In this document: piece after piece, positions 36,053-47,793 of the stretch
Position numbering within the stretch: position 1 is the stretch's first letter
Layout: each line of letters starts with the position of its first letter
Assembly (NCBI GenBank): GCA_019009955.1
Contig: CM032231.1
Span: 42,370,001 to 42,434,000 of the forward strand
Direction: 5' to 3'
Length of the DNA: 64,000 bases
DNA from: Riptortus pedestris
Lineage: Eukaryota > Arthropoda > Insecta > Hemiptera > Alydidae
The notes under the pieces: generated by a model
What the model was told of the DNA's origin: nothing
Databases searched by the model: none
Seen by the model: the letters and a program-made list of their open reading frames with translations, nothing else
Translations under genes and position numbers: made by a program

Positions 36053-36434
36053 ATGGCTAACTTATTACTTAAAATAAAGACAAAGTCTGGGCAGCAAGTT
36101 ATAAATTCTTTAAACCCATCAAATACAGTGACTGAATTAAAGCACCATTTGTCTTCACTAGTTAAAATACCTGTGCCGAGCATGTCAATATTATGTGGAT
36201 ACCCCCCAAAAGCTATTGAAACTTCGGACAATAGTAAAACATTAGGGGAAGTAAATATAAAGTCTGGTGATACTTTAATTGTCGAGGAAAATCAAGTGCC
36301 TGTAGCTAATGGTTTGACACCAAACTATCCCCATCACATAGAGCAAGAAAAACTCGATGGAGGCCTTCTAATGAGACAAGTTGTGCCTGCAGACAACTCG
36401 TGCCTTTTTACAAGCATTGGATTTGTATTAGGTG
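36053..36434 (+). CDS. YOD1: YOD1 exon 1
   Basis: Encodes residues 1-127 and the first base of codon 128: the ubiquitin-like domain, linker and the catalytic Asp114/Cys117 loop. Donor G|GTATGT. Confidence 0.93.
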
Positions 36435-39400
36435 GTATGTATGTCACACTTATTAAGAATCTTAAGTAGTTATATTAACTACTTTAAATAAACTAGTTTA
36501 TCTCTTACCAATTGTTCCCAAGAAATATCAGTTTTATTTTGACCTAGATATTTGTAATTTCGAGTGAATGTGTGAAGCCGACCACTGGACCTGCCTCCCA
36601 TCAAAACTGTGGTGCGGGCCCTGATCCTTCAAAGACTGTTGAACCAATTCTTTCACTTTTTTTATCTATAATAAGTAGTTTGATTTAAACCATTTCCTTA
36701 TAAGGAACTAATCAATTTGTTCTACTTTCCTATATTGTAGTCAAGACATGTACTTAGTTTTCTTAATTCATAATTGTATTTCAGATTATTTCTTAAATGA
36801 TTCACATGTCTTCTAAAATCATTTTAAACATAATTTATTATTGGGTTTTATTTATGACCTACATGTAGGTAATCTCCTCGGGAAAGAGCGCAATACATTG
36901 TTAGTGATGAATATCCATCATTTTTCCATGACATCAGAAGTTTACTGAAAGCTATATACAAATAATTCTATTAATATTTCATTCAGAGAAAACATGAATT
37001 AAATAGTATTTGTAGTAAATTAAATTTGGACAAATTTATTATGTGAATTGTTTCTATCCTATTCGTAATAAGAGATTTTTTAATTTTTTTACTCTACCCC
37101 TAAAGCTCATCTCTTCTTGGTCCTGTATCCTTCATTACCGATTATGATCTTTTTCTTTACATGAAATGGTTAAATATTCAGTTTGATATTGATGAAATAA
37201 ATATTTTTGAGTAAAGAGCATGAAATTGTTGACTTCATACGTAACATATTTTCATGTAGTTTACCTAGTAAAAATCTGTTGAGTATTATATTTGGTGTTT
37301 AAGCGTTAAATAAGACTTTTGAAGATAGAATGGCTTATTTTTAATGTGAGTTGAGCATACATGGGGTTTAGTCTAGGCTGACTAGTTTTAGCTGACTCAT
37401 GTCATGTTAACAATAAGCTTTTATATCATGAATCATTTTATTCTAAGCTTCAATTCCAATGATTTCAAGAGACCTTTATATATATAGCACCAAACTATAT
37501 TGTTTTTTAAACAAAACCTGAACTTGTTTTACAAAAATATAATAAAACATAATCATAAAACAAGATACAAGTATATGCTCCAAGTCCCCAACCACAAACA
37601 TAAATATTTTGAGAAGCATATCATTTTCAGGAGTAAAACTCTTTAATGCTCTATCTGAATGTATCAAATCTATTAAAAAATAATCTTTGTTTAAAAATAA
37701 ACTAAAGAACTTCATCAATGACGGCATAGACAAGATGAATACTTTCAAAAATGTTCAATTATTAAATAAAACTACTAAATATTTGTCATAAATATTGGTC
37801 TAAAATAATTTGTGATCAGGTACATTGTCTCTATAAGATGGAACAAGTTTCTCATCATTTCTGAAGCTTGTTATCCTTTAATAAATTTGCATGCAAACAA
37901 ATAAAATAATGTATGTGTTAGAGTTGTAAAAAATTTTACATATTTAGAGTTGTATTAAAATTATTAATGCAAACAATTTATTGAATATAATTATTTAAAT
38001 TGATGAATTTTATACTATTTATTCTTAGTATTTGCCCTCATTTTTTAACGAATGTATTATATAAGTATATATGTAATTCCAATAATTTATAAAGAATTTA
38101 ATTAACACAATATTAGAAAATTGAAATTCATTTCATTTCTTTATTATGCGAGATACATGGAAATGTGTAGTGTGATGACGTCATCGATTAAGATTTTGCA
38201 GTCTTGACTCAAAAATATTTATATTATTTATACAATACTGATTATTTAAGTTCATTCAGGAGTAATGGTTATATCTGCTAATGGCTGAAATCGGACCTGG
38301 ATTATAGGGGGGGGGGGGTTTAGAGGGGGATGGGAATTCGAAGATTCAAATTATCTTGTTTGTTTATTATTAGTTACGTCCACTTTATGCTACTATGGCT
38401 AATCGGGACGGGTTATCTCCTGGTTACCACCCTTTTCTAGCCAGGGTGGGCGTAAGGAGTTTATTTAATGAGTCCGTCACTAAATAAATGTCTACTGCCC
38501 AGTTCAAAATATCTCCCTTAATATGAGTCGGATCAAAAAATTTCAGATAGTTATAGAGGCAGTATTGCTTAATTATTGATGTTCTACAATTATTGTTCTA
38601 TACATTTTTTCGTAACTCAAATATTACGCTTTCAGTCTTTAGTAAACCCCCCACTTTTACTCATCGGATTTTTATTTAGAAATTGAAATTATATGGAGAA
38701 AAGAGATCAGTAGTGTGTTATACCAATTCGTCGTCTTAGGATGATGGAATTCTGAAAAAAAAAAAAAAAAAAAAAAAATGTTGGAAAATCATGTCATGAC
38801 TTATCAGTATAATAATGACCTCTTAAGGGAATGTGCTAACATGAAATTATTATCAGAAATAAATAAATCTTCTAAATTAATTTTTCATTTCATTAGCATA
38901 CAAAAGTAGATAATTTGTTGAGCAGTATTTGAAGAATTATTTTAAACTAGCGACCATCCACAACAAAAGCTATATTACCAAATGCTAGTCAAGTTTAACT
39001 ATGTGTGTTAAGGCACAGGTCTTAATACACTCATCCAATTTTGTGTTGTGGGCTCAAGACCCACAATAAATAAATGAATTAATTTAGTGATGAATGCATT
39101 AAATAATCAGGTCCCATCACCCTCCCCACAAGGGCAATTAATGAATAATTAACCTGGAGGAGCCAGAACTGAAAAAATCCTGAGCTGCACAAATAAGGAG
39201 ACAAAAAATATATTGTGGGAGTCGTAAAAATTTTTTTTTGTTAAATCTTATTTATCACCCTCACCTAATAGCTAGTAAAGAGTGGCAGCCTGTATATATC
39301 CCATCTCAATTAGCCTTAGTTGTAGTATATGGTGGGCATAAATATTAATATATATTACTATTAGTTTTTAATAATTTTTTTTAAATTTATTTATATAGGT

Positions 39401-39855
39401 AAAGTTGATACTACCTCAGGGACTTATATGAGAAAGATCATAGCTGAACAAGTAGCTAGTGATGAAGACAAATATTCTGAAGCAATCCTTGGTAAGCCAA
39501 ACAAAGAATACTGTAAATGGATTTTAAAATCAGAATCTTGGGGAGGTGCAATAGAGCTAGCAGCTTTGTCTAACTACTACGGGATTGAGATTGCTGTTGT
39601 TGACACCATGAATGGAGTGATAAACAGATTTGGTGAAGACCGGAACTATGATTACCGAGTCTTTTTAATATTTGATGGAATACACTATGATCCTTTGTAC
39701 AGGGAACCAATTGAGGTAAGTATTATATATTTTACTAACATTTCTATGTGCTCAAGAACTATTTTAATTTAAAAAAAAGGTTTTAAATAAGTATTTGTTC
39801 AATGATATAGGTTAGATAAATGAATTGTGGATGAACTTCAGTATTTTATTGTCGT

Positions 39856-39917
<62 letters not shown>

Positions 39918-42900
39918 TGGCAAATAAGTCCTTTCGGTTTTTGTATTCATGTTTTGTTTACAATATGTCACATTTATCTGATGCAATTAGTCCCAACAGA
40001 GGATTGTTTATCCTATTTGTAATATGTAAACAGTTATATCTGTCGACACTTGTTAAGATTAGGTCAGTATTGCGTTTGTGATCCAGCTGAGAAGATGGAC
40101 GGTAATTTATTGCATTATAGGCATATTTTACTGTATTATTTCAAAAAAGAAAAGGGTGCCGCAGAGGCTCATAAAAAAGTATGCGGGGTCTATGGGGATA
40201 ATGCCTTAACAGAGCGCATGTGCCAAAATTGGTTTGCCAAGTTTTGGGCAGGGAGTTTTGACATAAACGACGCGCCACGACCTGGTCGTCCACAAGAAAT
40301 TGAAAGCATTGATGTTAAGGCTATAGTCGATCAAAATCCTTCCCAATCAGTGCGAGACATTGCTGAGGCCCTAGACATATCACATACAAGCGTAGAAAAT
40401 CATTTGCGGAAGCTCGGCTACGTTTCTAGGCTGGATGTTTGGGTCCCCCACTCTCTGACCGAAGCCAACTTGGCAAAACGCATTTCCATTTGCGATTCCC
40501 TGTGAAAACGTCAAGAAAACGATCCATTTCTTAAAAGACTTGTGACACGGGATGAAAAGTGGATTGTCTACGATAATGTGGTGCGAAAAAAATCTTGGAG
40601 ACCTAGCAACGAACCACCTGGAACCACATCTAAAGTGGGATTGCACCCAAAGAAGATAATGCTTTCTGTATGGTGGGATTTCAAGGGTGTGATTTTTTAT
40701 GACCTGCTGCCACAAGGTAAATCAATCGATTCCACTCTATACTGTTCACAATTAACAAAATTGAATGAATCAATTCGACAAAAACGCCCAGAACTGGCAA
40801 ATCGAAAGGGTGTCGTCTTCCATCATGATAATGCCAGGCCCCACACTTCGTTAGTCATCCGCAACAAATTGTTAGCCCTTGGATGGGATCTTTTGCCCCA
40901 CCCTCCCTATTCACCGGACTTATTCCGGTCTCTACAAAATTCCTTAGGTGGAAAACGGTTTGAAAACGAACAGGGAGTCAGGGAGCACCTTGATCATTTT
41001 TTCGCTAATAAACCACAGACATTCTATGGGCATGGGATTATTCAGCTGATGGAAAGATGGGGTAAAGTAATAGAAAATAATGGACATTACATTGTAGATT
41101 AAAATAAAAATTATGTTCAAAATATACAATAGTTTTCTTTCAACTTAAAAAACCGAAAGGACTTATTTGCCAACCCTATATATATATATATATATATATA
41201 TTTGTCTGGTAACACTCTAGAGGTTGCAATTTTTGCTGTTCCAAACTCCATATTTAATCGTAAAAAGAAAGATCAAGTTTGTTAATGGCAGTAATGAACC
41301 AGCGGGAGGGGGATTTCTAAAATTCTGTTGGGGCTCAGGTTAGCCATGCGAGTTAAAGTGTTGACCTTTATCTCACATGGTAAACCTAGAGTGGCGAGTT
41401 CGATTCTTGCCTGGGCAAAGAAAATTATTTAGTGACGAAATTCATTAAATAACGTCCTAAAATCCCACCCTGGCTAGAAAAGGGTGGTAACCTGTAGATA
41501 ACCCGTCCCGATTAGCCTAAGTTGCAAAAAGTGGACGTTAATAAATAATAATAATGATAATAAAATTCTGAATATCTCCATTATTATATATCGGATCGAA
41601 GAACTGTATAGAACCAATCTTATTGCAAAATAAATGTTTTTTTATTTTATTTATTTGGTTTGTGCCCCACAGCAATGGTGATTGGCTTTATTAGAATGAT
41701 ATATTTACTCCTTCATGTGCTTACCTTTTTTGTACTTTATTTTTATATTATGGAAAATATTTCTTTAGTATCTGATTGTTTATCAGATCCGTGTTTTGTC
41801 TAAAGAATATAATAAAAAGTTAACCCTTTTAAATCTTTTTAAGTATGCTGTAGACCTATTCTATTTTGTACTATATGTTTTTGTAAATGTTGATGTGTTT
41901 TAGATATGTTAGTATTTGAGGAATATATTGGCTGCTGGCAGTTAATAGTTCTGTCATATCGTGGGGTATGTGAAGGTTTTTTCGATGGATGCAGTCTGTC
42001 AGTATGTGTTTTATCGTAAAGGTGTTTGTTGCAGTATTTGCATATAGGGTTATCAGTCCTTGTCGTTAAGTGTCTATGTGCAGGTATGTGTGACCAATCC
42101 TGATTCTGGCAAGAACAACTTCCTCCTGTCCTAGTACTCCTATGGCTCAATGGCCACTCCATAATAGTACTTTTGATACAACTTGATCTTTCTTTTTACG
42201 ATTAAATATGGAGTTTGAATGTACTATAAATATTGTTATATACATTTATTCTGTAATATTAACCAAAATATTTGCATTTTTTAGTTTTCAGCCTTCAGCA
42301 AATCGCCACTTCCACTCATCCCACATAAATATCTAAACTGTGTTTAAACATACTCTGTTATATAGTAAACCATTTTATTCAAAGCTTAAATACCAAATAT
42401 TGTTTTCAAGAGACATTTATTATACAAGATACATGCACATACATTCTGTTGATCTTGGATTACTAAAATTTGAGTGATTGACATAAAAATTATTCTGATT
42501 CATTATAAATTAAAGTATTAGATATAGTCAATAGTTTTCAATAAAATTAACGTATTTTATTCAGATATATTTCATTAATTGTTTTTCTTTCCGGTGAAGA
42601 ATATTTCTATCTATCTGTTCAAATCTGAGAGGTTGGCTGATCTTTTTGTTTACAATTTAGATGCTTTCCATTGGGAGGTTATTAAAATTGACTGAAAGAT
42701 TTCTCATTACCGTTTGTATTTATTCACATAATATTCACGGTGATGTTGTGTTATCAGTATATAAATTTATCTATTGTAAAAGTATGGATGTGAAATCTGC
42801 TTAGTTTACACAGCCCCTGCTTGACGGACTTTTATATATTTCATTAAACACAGATTTTATGTATTCATTTTTCTCAGATTTTATGTTTAACATTTATACA

Positions 42901-43358
42901 ATAAGTTAAAAGTCCCTAAGATTAAATACTTTTTCATGCTTTTCAATTTTTTTAATATTTCCATTGTATTTTTTTTTAAATTTTACCATGCATTCAGAAT
43001 TTTTGAATATATTATTCCCTTTAGGTATTTTGATTCAATTGCCCATTATGGTTTATACAATTTCAAACAATTATTCATTTCTTGATATTTCAAAGTTTCT
43101 TGAACAAAAGTTGATTTAATATTTTTTTTCTTTTAGCCTGATGGTTCTATCCAAACATTGTTCCTGACAACTGATGACAAAGTCATGAAGCTAGCTGAAG
43201 AGCTCGCTCATGAGGCTAAATCGAGCAAACAATATACAGATGTGAATAGATTTACACTCCGATGTCTTGTCTGCCGGAAAGAACTGACTGGTCAATCGCA
43301 AGCACAACAACACGCTCAGTCCACTGGTCATATGAATTTTGGAGAAATAGCTAGTTAA
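36053..43358 (+). CDS. YOD1: YOD1/OTU1 ubiquitin thioesterase, complete in 3 exons
   Basis: Cysteine deubiquitinase that by family knowledge works with p97/VCP in ER-associated degradation and related quality control. Exons 36053-36434, 39399-39715 and 43137-43358 join in phases 1 and 0 to 306 aa, close to yeast Otu1 and somewhat shorter than human YOD1. An N-terminal ubiquitin-like domain (1-80; LLLKIKTKSGQQ, LCGYPPKAI) mediates p97 binding in the family. The OTU domain (about 105-233) has VPADNSCLF with Asp114 and nucleophile Cys117, LGKPNKEYCKWI, WGGAIELAALS and FDGIHYDPL with catalytic His223. A C2H2 finger follows, with Cys276, Cys279, His292 and His298. All key residues are intact, so the gene looks functional. 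The same-strand F-box gene lies 4 kb downstream. Confidence 0.95.
37070..37490 (-). mobile_element. Degenerate Helentron-like sequence in YOD1 intron 1
   Basis: Order of blocks resembles a minus copy (ATGATCTTTTTCTTTACATG, TTAAATATTCAGTTTGATA), but identity is low and no ends are visible. Confidence 0.35.
38275..38842. mobile_element. Helentron-like fragments around a SINE, YOD1 intron 1
   Basis: 38275-38353 and 38504-38690 are two halves of a plus-strand fragment (GCTGAAATCGGACCTGG; AAAATATCTCCCTTAATATG; CTTTAGTAAACCCCCCAC). 38783-38842 is a minus-strand 5' remnant (CCTCTTAAGGGAATGTGCTA). Confidence 0.6.
38354..38503 (-). mobile_element. SINE, 5'-truncated, in a Helentron-like copy
   Basis: The body and tail of the family are present, but the tRNA-like head is missing (ends at CTACTGCCCAG). 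Flanks TTCAAATTATCT and TTCAAAATATCT are a likely 12-bp duplication with one mismatch. Confidence 0.75.
39000..39350 (+). mobile_element. Old SINE copy with an internal interruption, YOD1 intron 1
   Basis: The head-to-middle part (TGTGTTAAGGCACAGGTCTTA, TTTAGTGATGAATGCATTAA) lies at 39000-39110. The tail (CTAGTAAAGAGTGGCAGCCTG, CAATTAGCCTTAGTTG) lies at 39270-39345, separated by unrelated sequence. Confidence 0.5.
39399..39715 (+). CDS. YOD1: YOD1 exon 2
   Basis: Acceptor TTTATATAG, donor GAG|GTAAGT. Codons 128-233, covering the core of the OTU domain including catalytic His223. Confidence 0.93.
39861..39913. repeat. (TA)n microsatellite, mariner target
   Basis: TA run whose last TA (39912-39913) is the left target duplication of the mariner element. 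The run resumes after the element at 41177. Confidence 0.9.
39914..41176 (+). mobile_element. mariner transposon, defective
   Basis: 1263-bp element with perfect 29-bp terminal inverted repeats (GGGTTGGCAAATAAGTCC + TTTCGGTTTTT) and TA duplications at both ends, inserted in a (TA)n run in YOD1 intron 2. It carries one broken transposase gene. The perfect TIRs suggest a fairly recent insertion. Confidence 0.95.
40095..41102 (+). pseudogene. mariner transposase, broken
   Basis: The frame starts at ATG 40095 and ends at 41102, about 335 codons, slightly short for mariner. The N-terminal helix-turn-helix region is clear (AEAHKKVCGVYGDNALTER, WFAKFWAGSFDI, APRPGRP, SQSVRDIAEALDISHTSVENH). The catalytic domain has VTRDEKW (Asp153) and HHDNARPH (Asp245). 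There are two lesions: an in-frame TGA at 40503-40505, and a loss of seven codons at 40922/40923. The second joins YSPDL directly to FRSLQNSL and removes the third catalytic aspartate of the DD34D triad. The copy cannot make active enzyme. Confidence 0.93.
41328..41560 (+). mobile_element. tRNA-derived SINE, full length with 10-bp duplication
   Basis: Flanked by TAAAATTCTG at 41318-41327 and 41561-41570. The head GGGGCTCAGGTTAGCCATGC, B box GAGTTCGATTCTTGCC and AATAATAATAATGATAAT tail are complete. It is the best plus-strand copy. Confidence 0.85.
41830..42170 (-). pseudogene. Non-LTR retrotransposon C-terminal remnant
   Basis: Minus strand with frameshifts gives VVLARIRIGHTYLHIDT, then RTDNPICKYCNKH and LTDCIHRKNLHIPHDMTELL. 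These correspond to the LARLRIGH...C-x2-C...H...C end of I/R1/jockey-type LINEs, the same domain as at 22.1-22.6 kb. It is inserted in a Helentron-like copy. Confidence 0.7.
43137..43358 (+). CDS. YOD1: YOD1 exon 3
   Basis: Acceptor TTTCTTTTAG after a T-rich tract. Codons 234-306, including helical DKVMKLAEELAHEAK, the DVNRFTLRC motif and the C2H2 finger. Stop TAA at 43356-43358. Confidence 0.93.
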   Translation, partial: PDGSIQTLFLTTDDKVMKLAEELAHEAKSSKQYTDVNRFTLRCLVCRKELTGQSQAQQHAQSTGHMNFGEIAS

Positions 43359-46300
43359 CCATTGCTCAAAATTATATTGAATTAGACTAATTGCTTTTCC
43401 ATTTTATTTAGGATCATATTATTCATATACAGTCAATCACTTTGTAGATTTATCCAAATGATTGGCAGTAGCTTTAAATTATAATATTTAGAATTGGGGT
43501 CTAAAACAGAAGTTTAGATAAATGCTATTTTTTATTTTATCTATGAATAGTTTCAAAGTACAGTCTTGTAATACTTGATAATTTATGAAGAGTTTTTAAA
43601 TGATGCACTGTTGCTTTTGGGATTCTAATTAGTAATACTTAAAGGCTTCAGTGCACCTGTATAGAGACTATTTATTGTCGTAATGTATTAATTTTATATT
43701 GCTTTAAAATTGAATTTTCAAAATTTTAAAAATCATATTGTCACAATGTGTAAGAGAATAATAACATTGTTTTATTATATTTTTTATATGCATATATTTT
43801 TTACTAAAAAAAAAATAAAGCCCAGATTTTGTTTTATCCTTTAAATAGCTACTATACATTTTTTGTAGAATTCTGACTTGCACTGGCTTTCTATTTCCAC
43901 TGTCCTGCAGTCCAAAGGAATGTCCTTTGGATGATGATAGCTTTTGCAAGACTGAACAGCTATTATTCCGTGCTTTCTAATTACATATTTCACCTGATGC
44001 CATCTCTTCTTGTTTAGGAGAATGACATTTGCATAAACATCGAGTTACAAAATTATATAAATGGCAATTATTGTTGTTTAAATAATCTTTATTGAAATAG
44101 TAATGGAGAGTATAGCACTGCCATGAAAATAATAACATTACAAAATTATACAACTTATTCAATAGATCATTTATTCATAATAATAATAAAAGTATCTTAA
44201 GAAATATTATACTCCTAGCATTTGGGATGTTATGTAAATATAACAAACAATCTAGAATCATTAATTTCTTACAAAATAGAAAACAGTGTAAACATTTCTT
44301 ATGCTGAATCATATATCCTACCACCTCTCTGCTCTACGCTGCTGTCTTCTTTAAGTTAATTAGTTAAAAAGTCTGTTTCATTCCATATTAATGTCTTTAA
44401 AAAATGAATTATATATTCTAAACGAAAGTAAAACCAATGTCATTGTATGGCTAGCTAGCGTAGAAGAAATATTTGCCCACAAGAATAGGTTTCATCTTTG
44501 CACTAACAAAGTGCACAAGCTTAGATGGGTTAAATGACTGGCTGACCACTCTTTGCCAACACCTTAATATCCATTTAGCATCGCAAAAAGAGGAAATTGA
44601 GTAGTAAATTAAGAAATTAATTGACTCGCAAATTTAATCTGCAGTCATACTACCTTATGCCTATTATAGTCACTTTATAATGGTTATGTATTATGGGGAG
44701 ATGGCTCTCAAGTATTTTGGTTTTGAGTCTTTGGAAGTTCTTTCCACACTGTCGTCACAATGTATTTATTGTTGGATAAGCAACAGGAACTACTACATAC
44801 CCCTCTTTCTTCCATTTTGAAAATTAGGATTTCTGTTCGCAAGAACTACTTCCAGTCCATCTATACACTATAGATCGACAATAATTTACTAACACTAGCT
44901 GCATTTCCTTTCCACATGCATACCTTATGTTATTGTGAAACAATGTTTAGTTTTTAGTTGTTTAAATAATTCATACTGTCCTGGATCTCTTATTAATTCT
45001 TATTAGTGTCAAAAGATAGGTGAAGAGGGTGGAGCAAAGTTGAAAATGAAATTTCTAAAAGTCATTAGGTTGGGGGTCATAAAACCTTTAAAACGTTTAA
45101 TATTGATGTATCACTTATAGTTATATTAGCATTATTTAGAAAATCGATTGCTCATAGTGAGGAAATTTGTTTTGCCGAAATGAAGCCTGAGAAATTTGTT
45201 ATCCTGTATCGATGCCTGATGTAGGAAATGTGTTCAGATTTTGGAGGCTTGTGCAACATCTAGTCATGAGTTCATTCTATAGAATTTTATCATCAATTAA
45301 AACATTCTATATTTATCAATATACTCTCAATCATATATATAAATAAAATATTATTTTTTTACATTGTAAATTAGTAAGATAGGTAATTTAGCAGAAACAA
45401 ATACGTAATCATCTATCTTTTTAGAAGTAAGTCGTGATTTAAATTGGTATTTCACTGTTGATAAGTGTACTGAACAGGCTGTTTATGACATATATATGTA
45501 ATTTTAAAGAATCTAGTTAAAAGCTTCTTTTGCCGGGCTTGTAAAATGTACTGGGACTACTGGCAGTATTGGATAGGCATTTCTATTTGATTTGGATGCT
45601 TTCTGTATCACTCAATTCTTAAATGTAAGTTGATTTATTGCTAGGATTGCAGTCATGTAGAGGGATGATATCAAAATTAATATTTTTATCACTGCATATA
45701 TTTTAACTGCTAGCAATTTACGGCAATTCATATCGCCGTCCATGGTGTTTTAATGTGGGGAATGTAAAATCCAAACTGTTCCGGCTGGTTTAAGTTTATC
45801 AAAATTAAAACACATGTGGTCAAAGCTGATTAGTAGTTAAAAGAAATGTTTAGAAAGTATTAAATAACTTATTAAAAGTCAAAATTAAATTAAATTTTGA
45901 AGACCAAAAATTGTAAGGAGCATAATTTTCCTCTTATCCTTTGCCCCCAAATTATGTGCTAATTAACATTCTTTAAATGTTATGTAAACACACATGCTAG
46001 GTGCTTAGAGCATAAATTGGGGACGTATTAAAATACTAATGCAAATTTAATATCATTTACTAATTTTATCATTAATTCAAAGTCACTTGAACTGCTCCCC
46101 ACCACAAATAAAAATTGTTTTGTTTCTAAGCACCAAAAGTAAGGATTTCTTTATAATGCAAATGCAGTAGAGCTAAATGAAATAGAGATTATTAGGCTTA
46201 GTCTGGCTTTCTACTGCTTCATAGATATCAAAATATATTAGCTTCTACATTGACAGTTTATTGTGTATTTATAATAATAGGCAAGACACAAAGAATAATG

Positions 46301-47397
46301 GTGGTATTTCAAGGACAACTTTGAATTACCATCTTTCATTTAACAAAAGTTTCAAAGCAGTAATATTATTAGATGTAGTTAACAAAAGAAACTGACAATT
46401 CAGGTTTAACTTGAGCAAATAAGAAATAAATGTTTTGGTATCTAAAATTAAAATACTCTAAACAATGTTAAGACCATTGTCACAATAGTTAACAGTTAAT
46501 CACTAAAGTTTCAAAAAATGGAACCTTCAAATCATATTGTGTAGGAAGTAAATATATGTTATAAACTCTGGTGTTATCATACTGCAACTTTTCTTGATAC
46601 CTTATCCCTCATTATAATTATTCCTTCATGTGGCAGAATGAAATCTCACCATCGACTAACCTATTTAACTTAGGTCATTCATTAACTCTCCATGAAACTC
46701 TTTGATAGGCTCTGGTTTTAAACTAAAGGCAATCTCCTGTTTTACCCATAGGACGTTGTGCCTTTTTGAAAGGGGCAAATTGCCTATTCTTTTTCTGGCT
46801 GTTCACATTTATTTTAGTCGTTAAAAATCATTTTTTTTTTTTAATTAGTAATGGTTTGAAATAGGATTGGAAGAAGAAACTTTTCATTAACTGCACCTCT
46901 AGTTTTAATTGTACCTCATTGTTTTTATTTGTTATTTAATGTAGGTTTAATTTAATAATTATTTACATCTTATATGTGTTAGTTTTGTTCTGAATAAGGA
47001 GCTTTAACATGGCATGTTATGGTATGAGGATGATCTCAAGATTCATTGAAAGACAACTTTAACAAATTAAAGTAGTTTTTCAAATATGTAAAACTATCTT
47101 GTTAATAACCTAAAACATATGTTCTGAGAAAAAAATATTACTCAAAAATTGGAATGAAAGTGATAAAGCTAGGATAATATATTGTTATTTTTTTAATAAT
47201 TTATAACTCTGGAGTTTACTCTTGTTTTCTTTTTTATTTCTGTATTTATTTTATTTTTATTTTTATGATAATAAAAACAATGTACAACATTATATTGTTA
47301 CCATTTTATTACCAGTATGTTCTATTTAATCAGTTGGTTTATAAAAATGAGCATCTAATAAGTATATCAATTTTTCTTTTAAAATAAAATCCGTGTT
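43359..47397. other. YOD1 3' UTR and intergenic region
   Basis: A poly(A) signal candidate AATAAA lies at 43814-43819 in an A-rich run. The rest, to the F-box gene, is AT-rich. I saw no coding region, no member of the repeat families listed here and no RNA gene in it, which makes it the longest repeat-poor stretch of the window. Confidence 0.5.
43814..43819 (+). promoter_or_regulatory. YOD1: Candidate poly(A) signal of YOD1
   Basis: AATAAA 455 nt after the stop codon. Weak evidence, as AATAAA is frequent in AT-rich DNA. Confidence 0.3.
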
Positions 47398-47793
47398 ATG
47401 GGTGAAGACAAATTTCATATAGAAAATTTACCACCACACATAATTGACAAAATATTCCAGTACCTTCCTTTCACTGAAATGGCTAGGATAAGCATTGTTA
47501 GTCCATTCTTCTTAAAAGTTGGAGATTCAGTCATTCGGAAAAGTTTTTTCTCTCTTCACTTAGAAATTCATAAAGAGCTTGAACGATTGAGACAGGATCT
47601 TGGAGCAATCCCACGGACTAATGAACATATCCACCAAAGAATTCCATTTCTCAGGTCATACTACATTCTTGAAAGGCATCTGAGCGAGCTGACCATCATG
47701 AAAGCAGTCTGGAGAGGTATTATTTATGATAAGGCAAGGTGCAGTATATGTATTGCAAAACTGCTTCAGGAATTTTCTACTGTTTTAGCAGTT
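47398..47793 (+). CDS. F-box protein exon 1
   Basis: Start ATG in GTTATGGGTG context; codons 1-132 with the F-box and following helices. Donor GTT|GTAAGTATG, phase 0. Confidence 0.85.

Larger units (their letters stand above)
41177..42834 (+). mobile_element. Helentron-like (HINE) copy split by SINE and LINE
   Basis: Family blocks run in order: GTCTGGTAACACTCTAG at 41203, SINE at 41328-41560, GAATATCTCCATTATTAT at 41570, LINE remnant at about 41645-42180, TATAAATATTGTTATATAC at 42226, and the 3' end GTGAAATCTGCTTAGTTTAC, CAGCCCCTGC, GACGGAC at 42790-42831. The 5' part, left of the mariner, was not found. Confidence 0.75.

Noticed and set aside
37476..37748. 90-codon minus-strand frame in YOD1 intron 1
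   Set aside because: AT-rich, hydrophobic low-complexity translation with no homology signs and located antisense in an intron.
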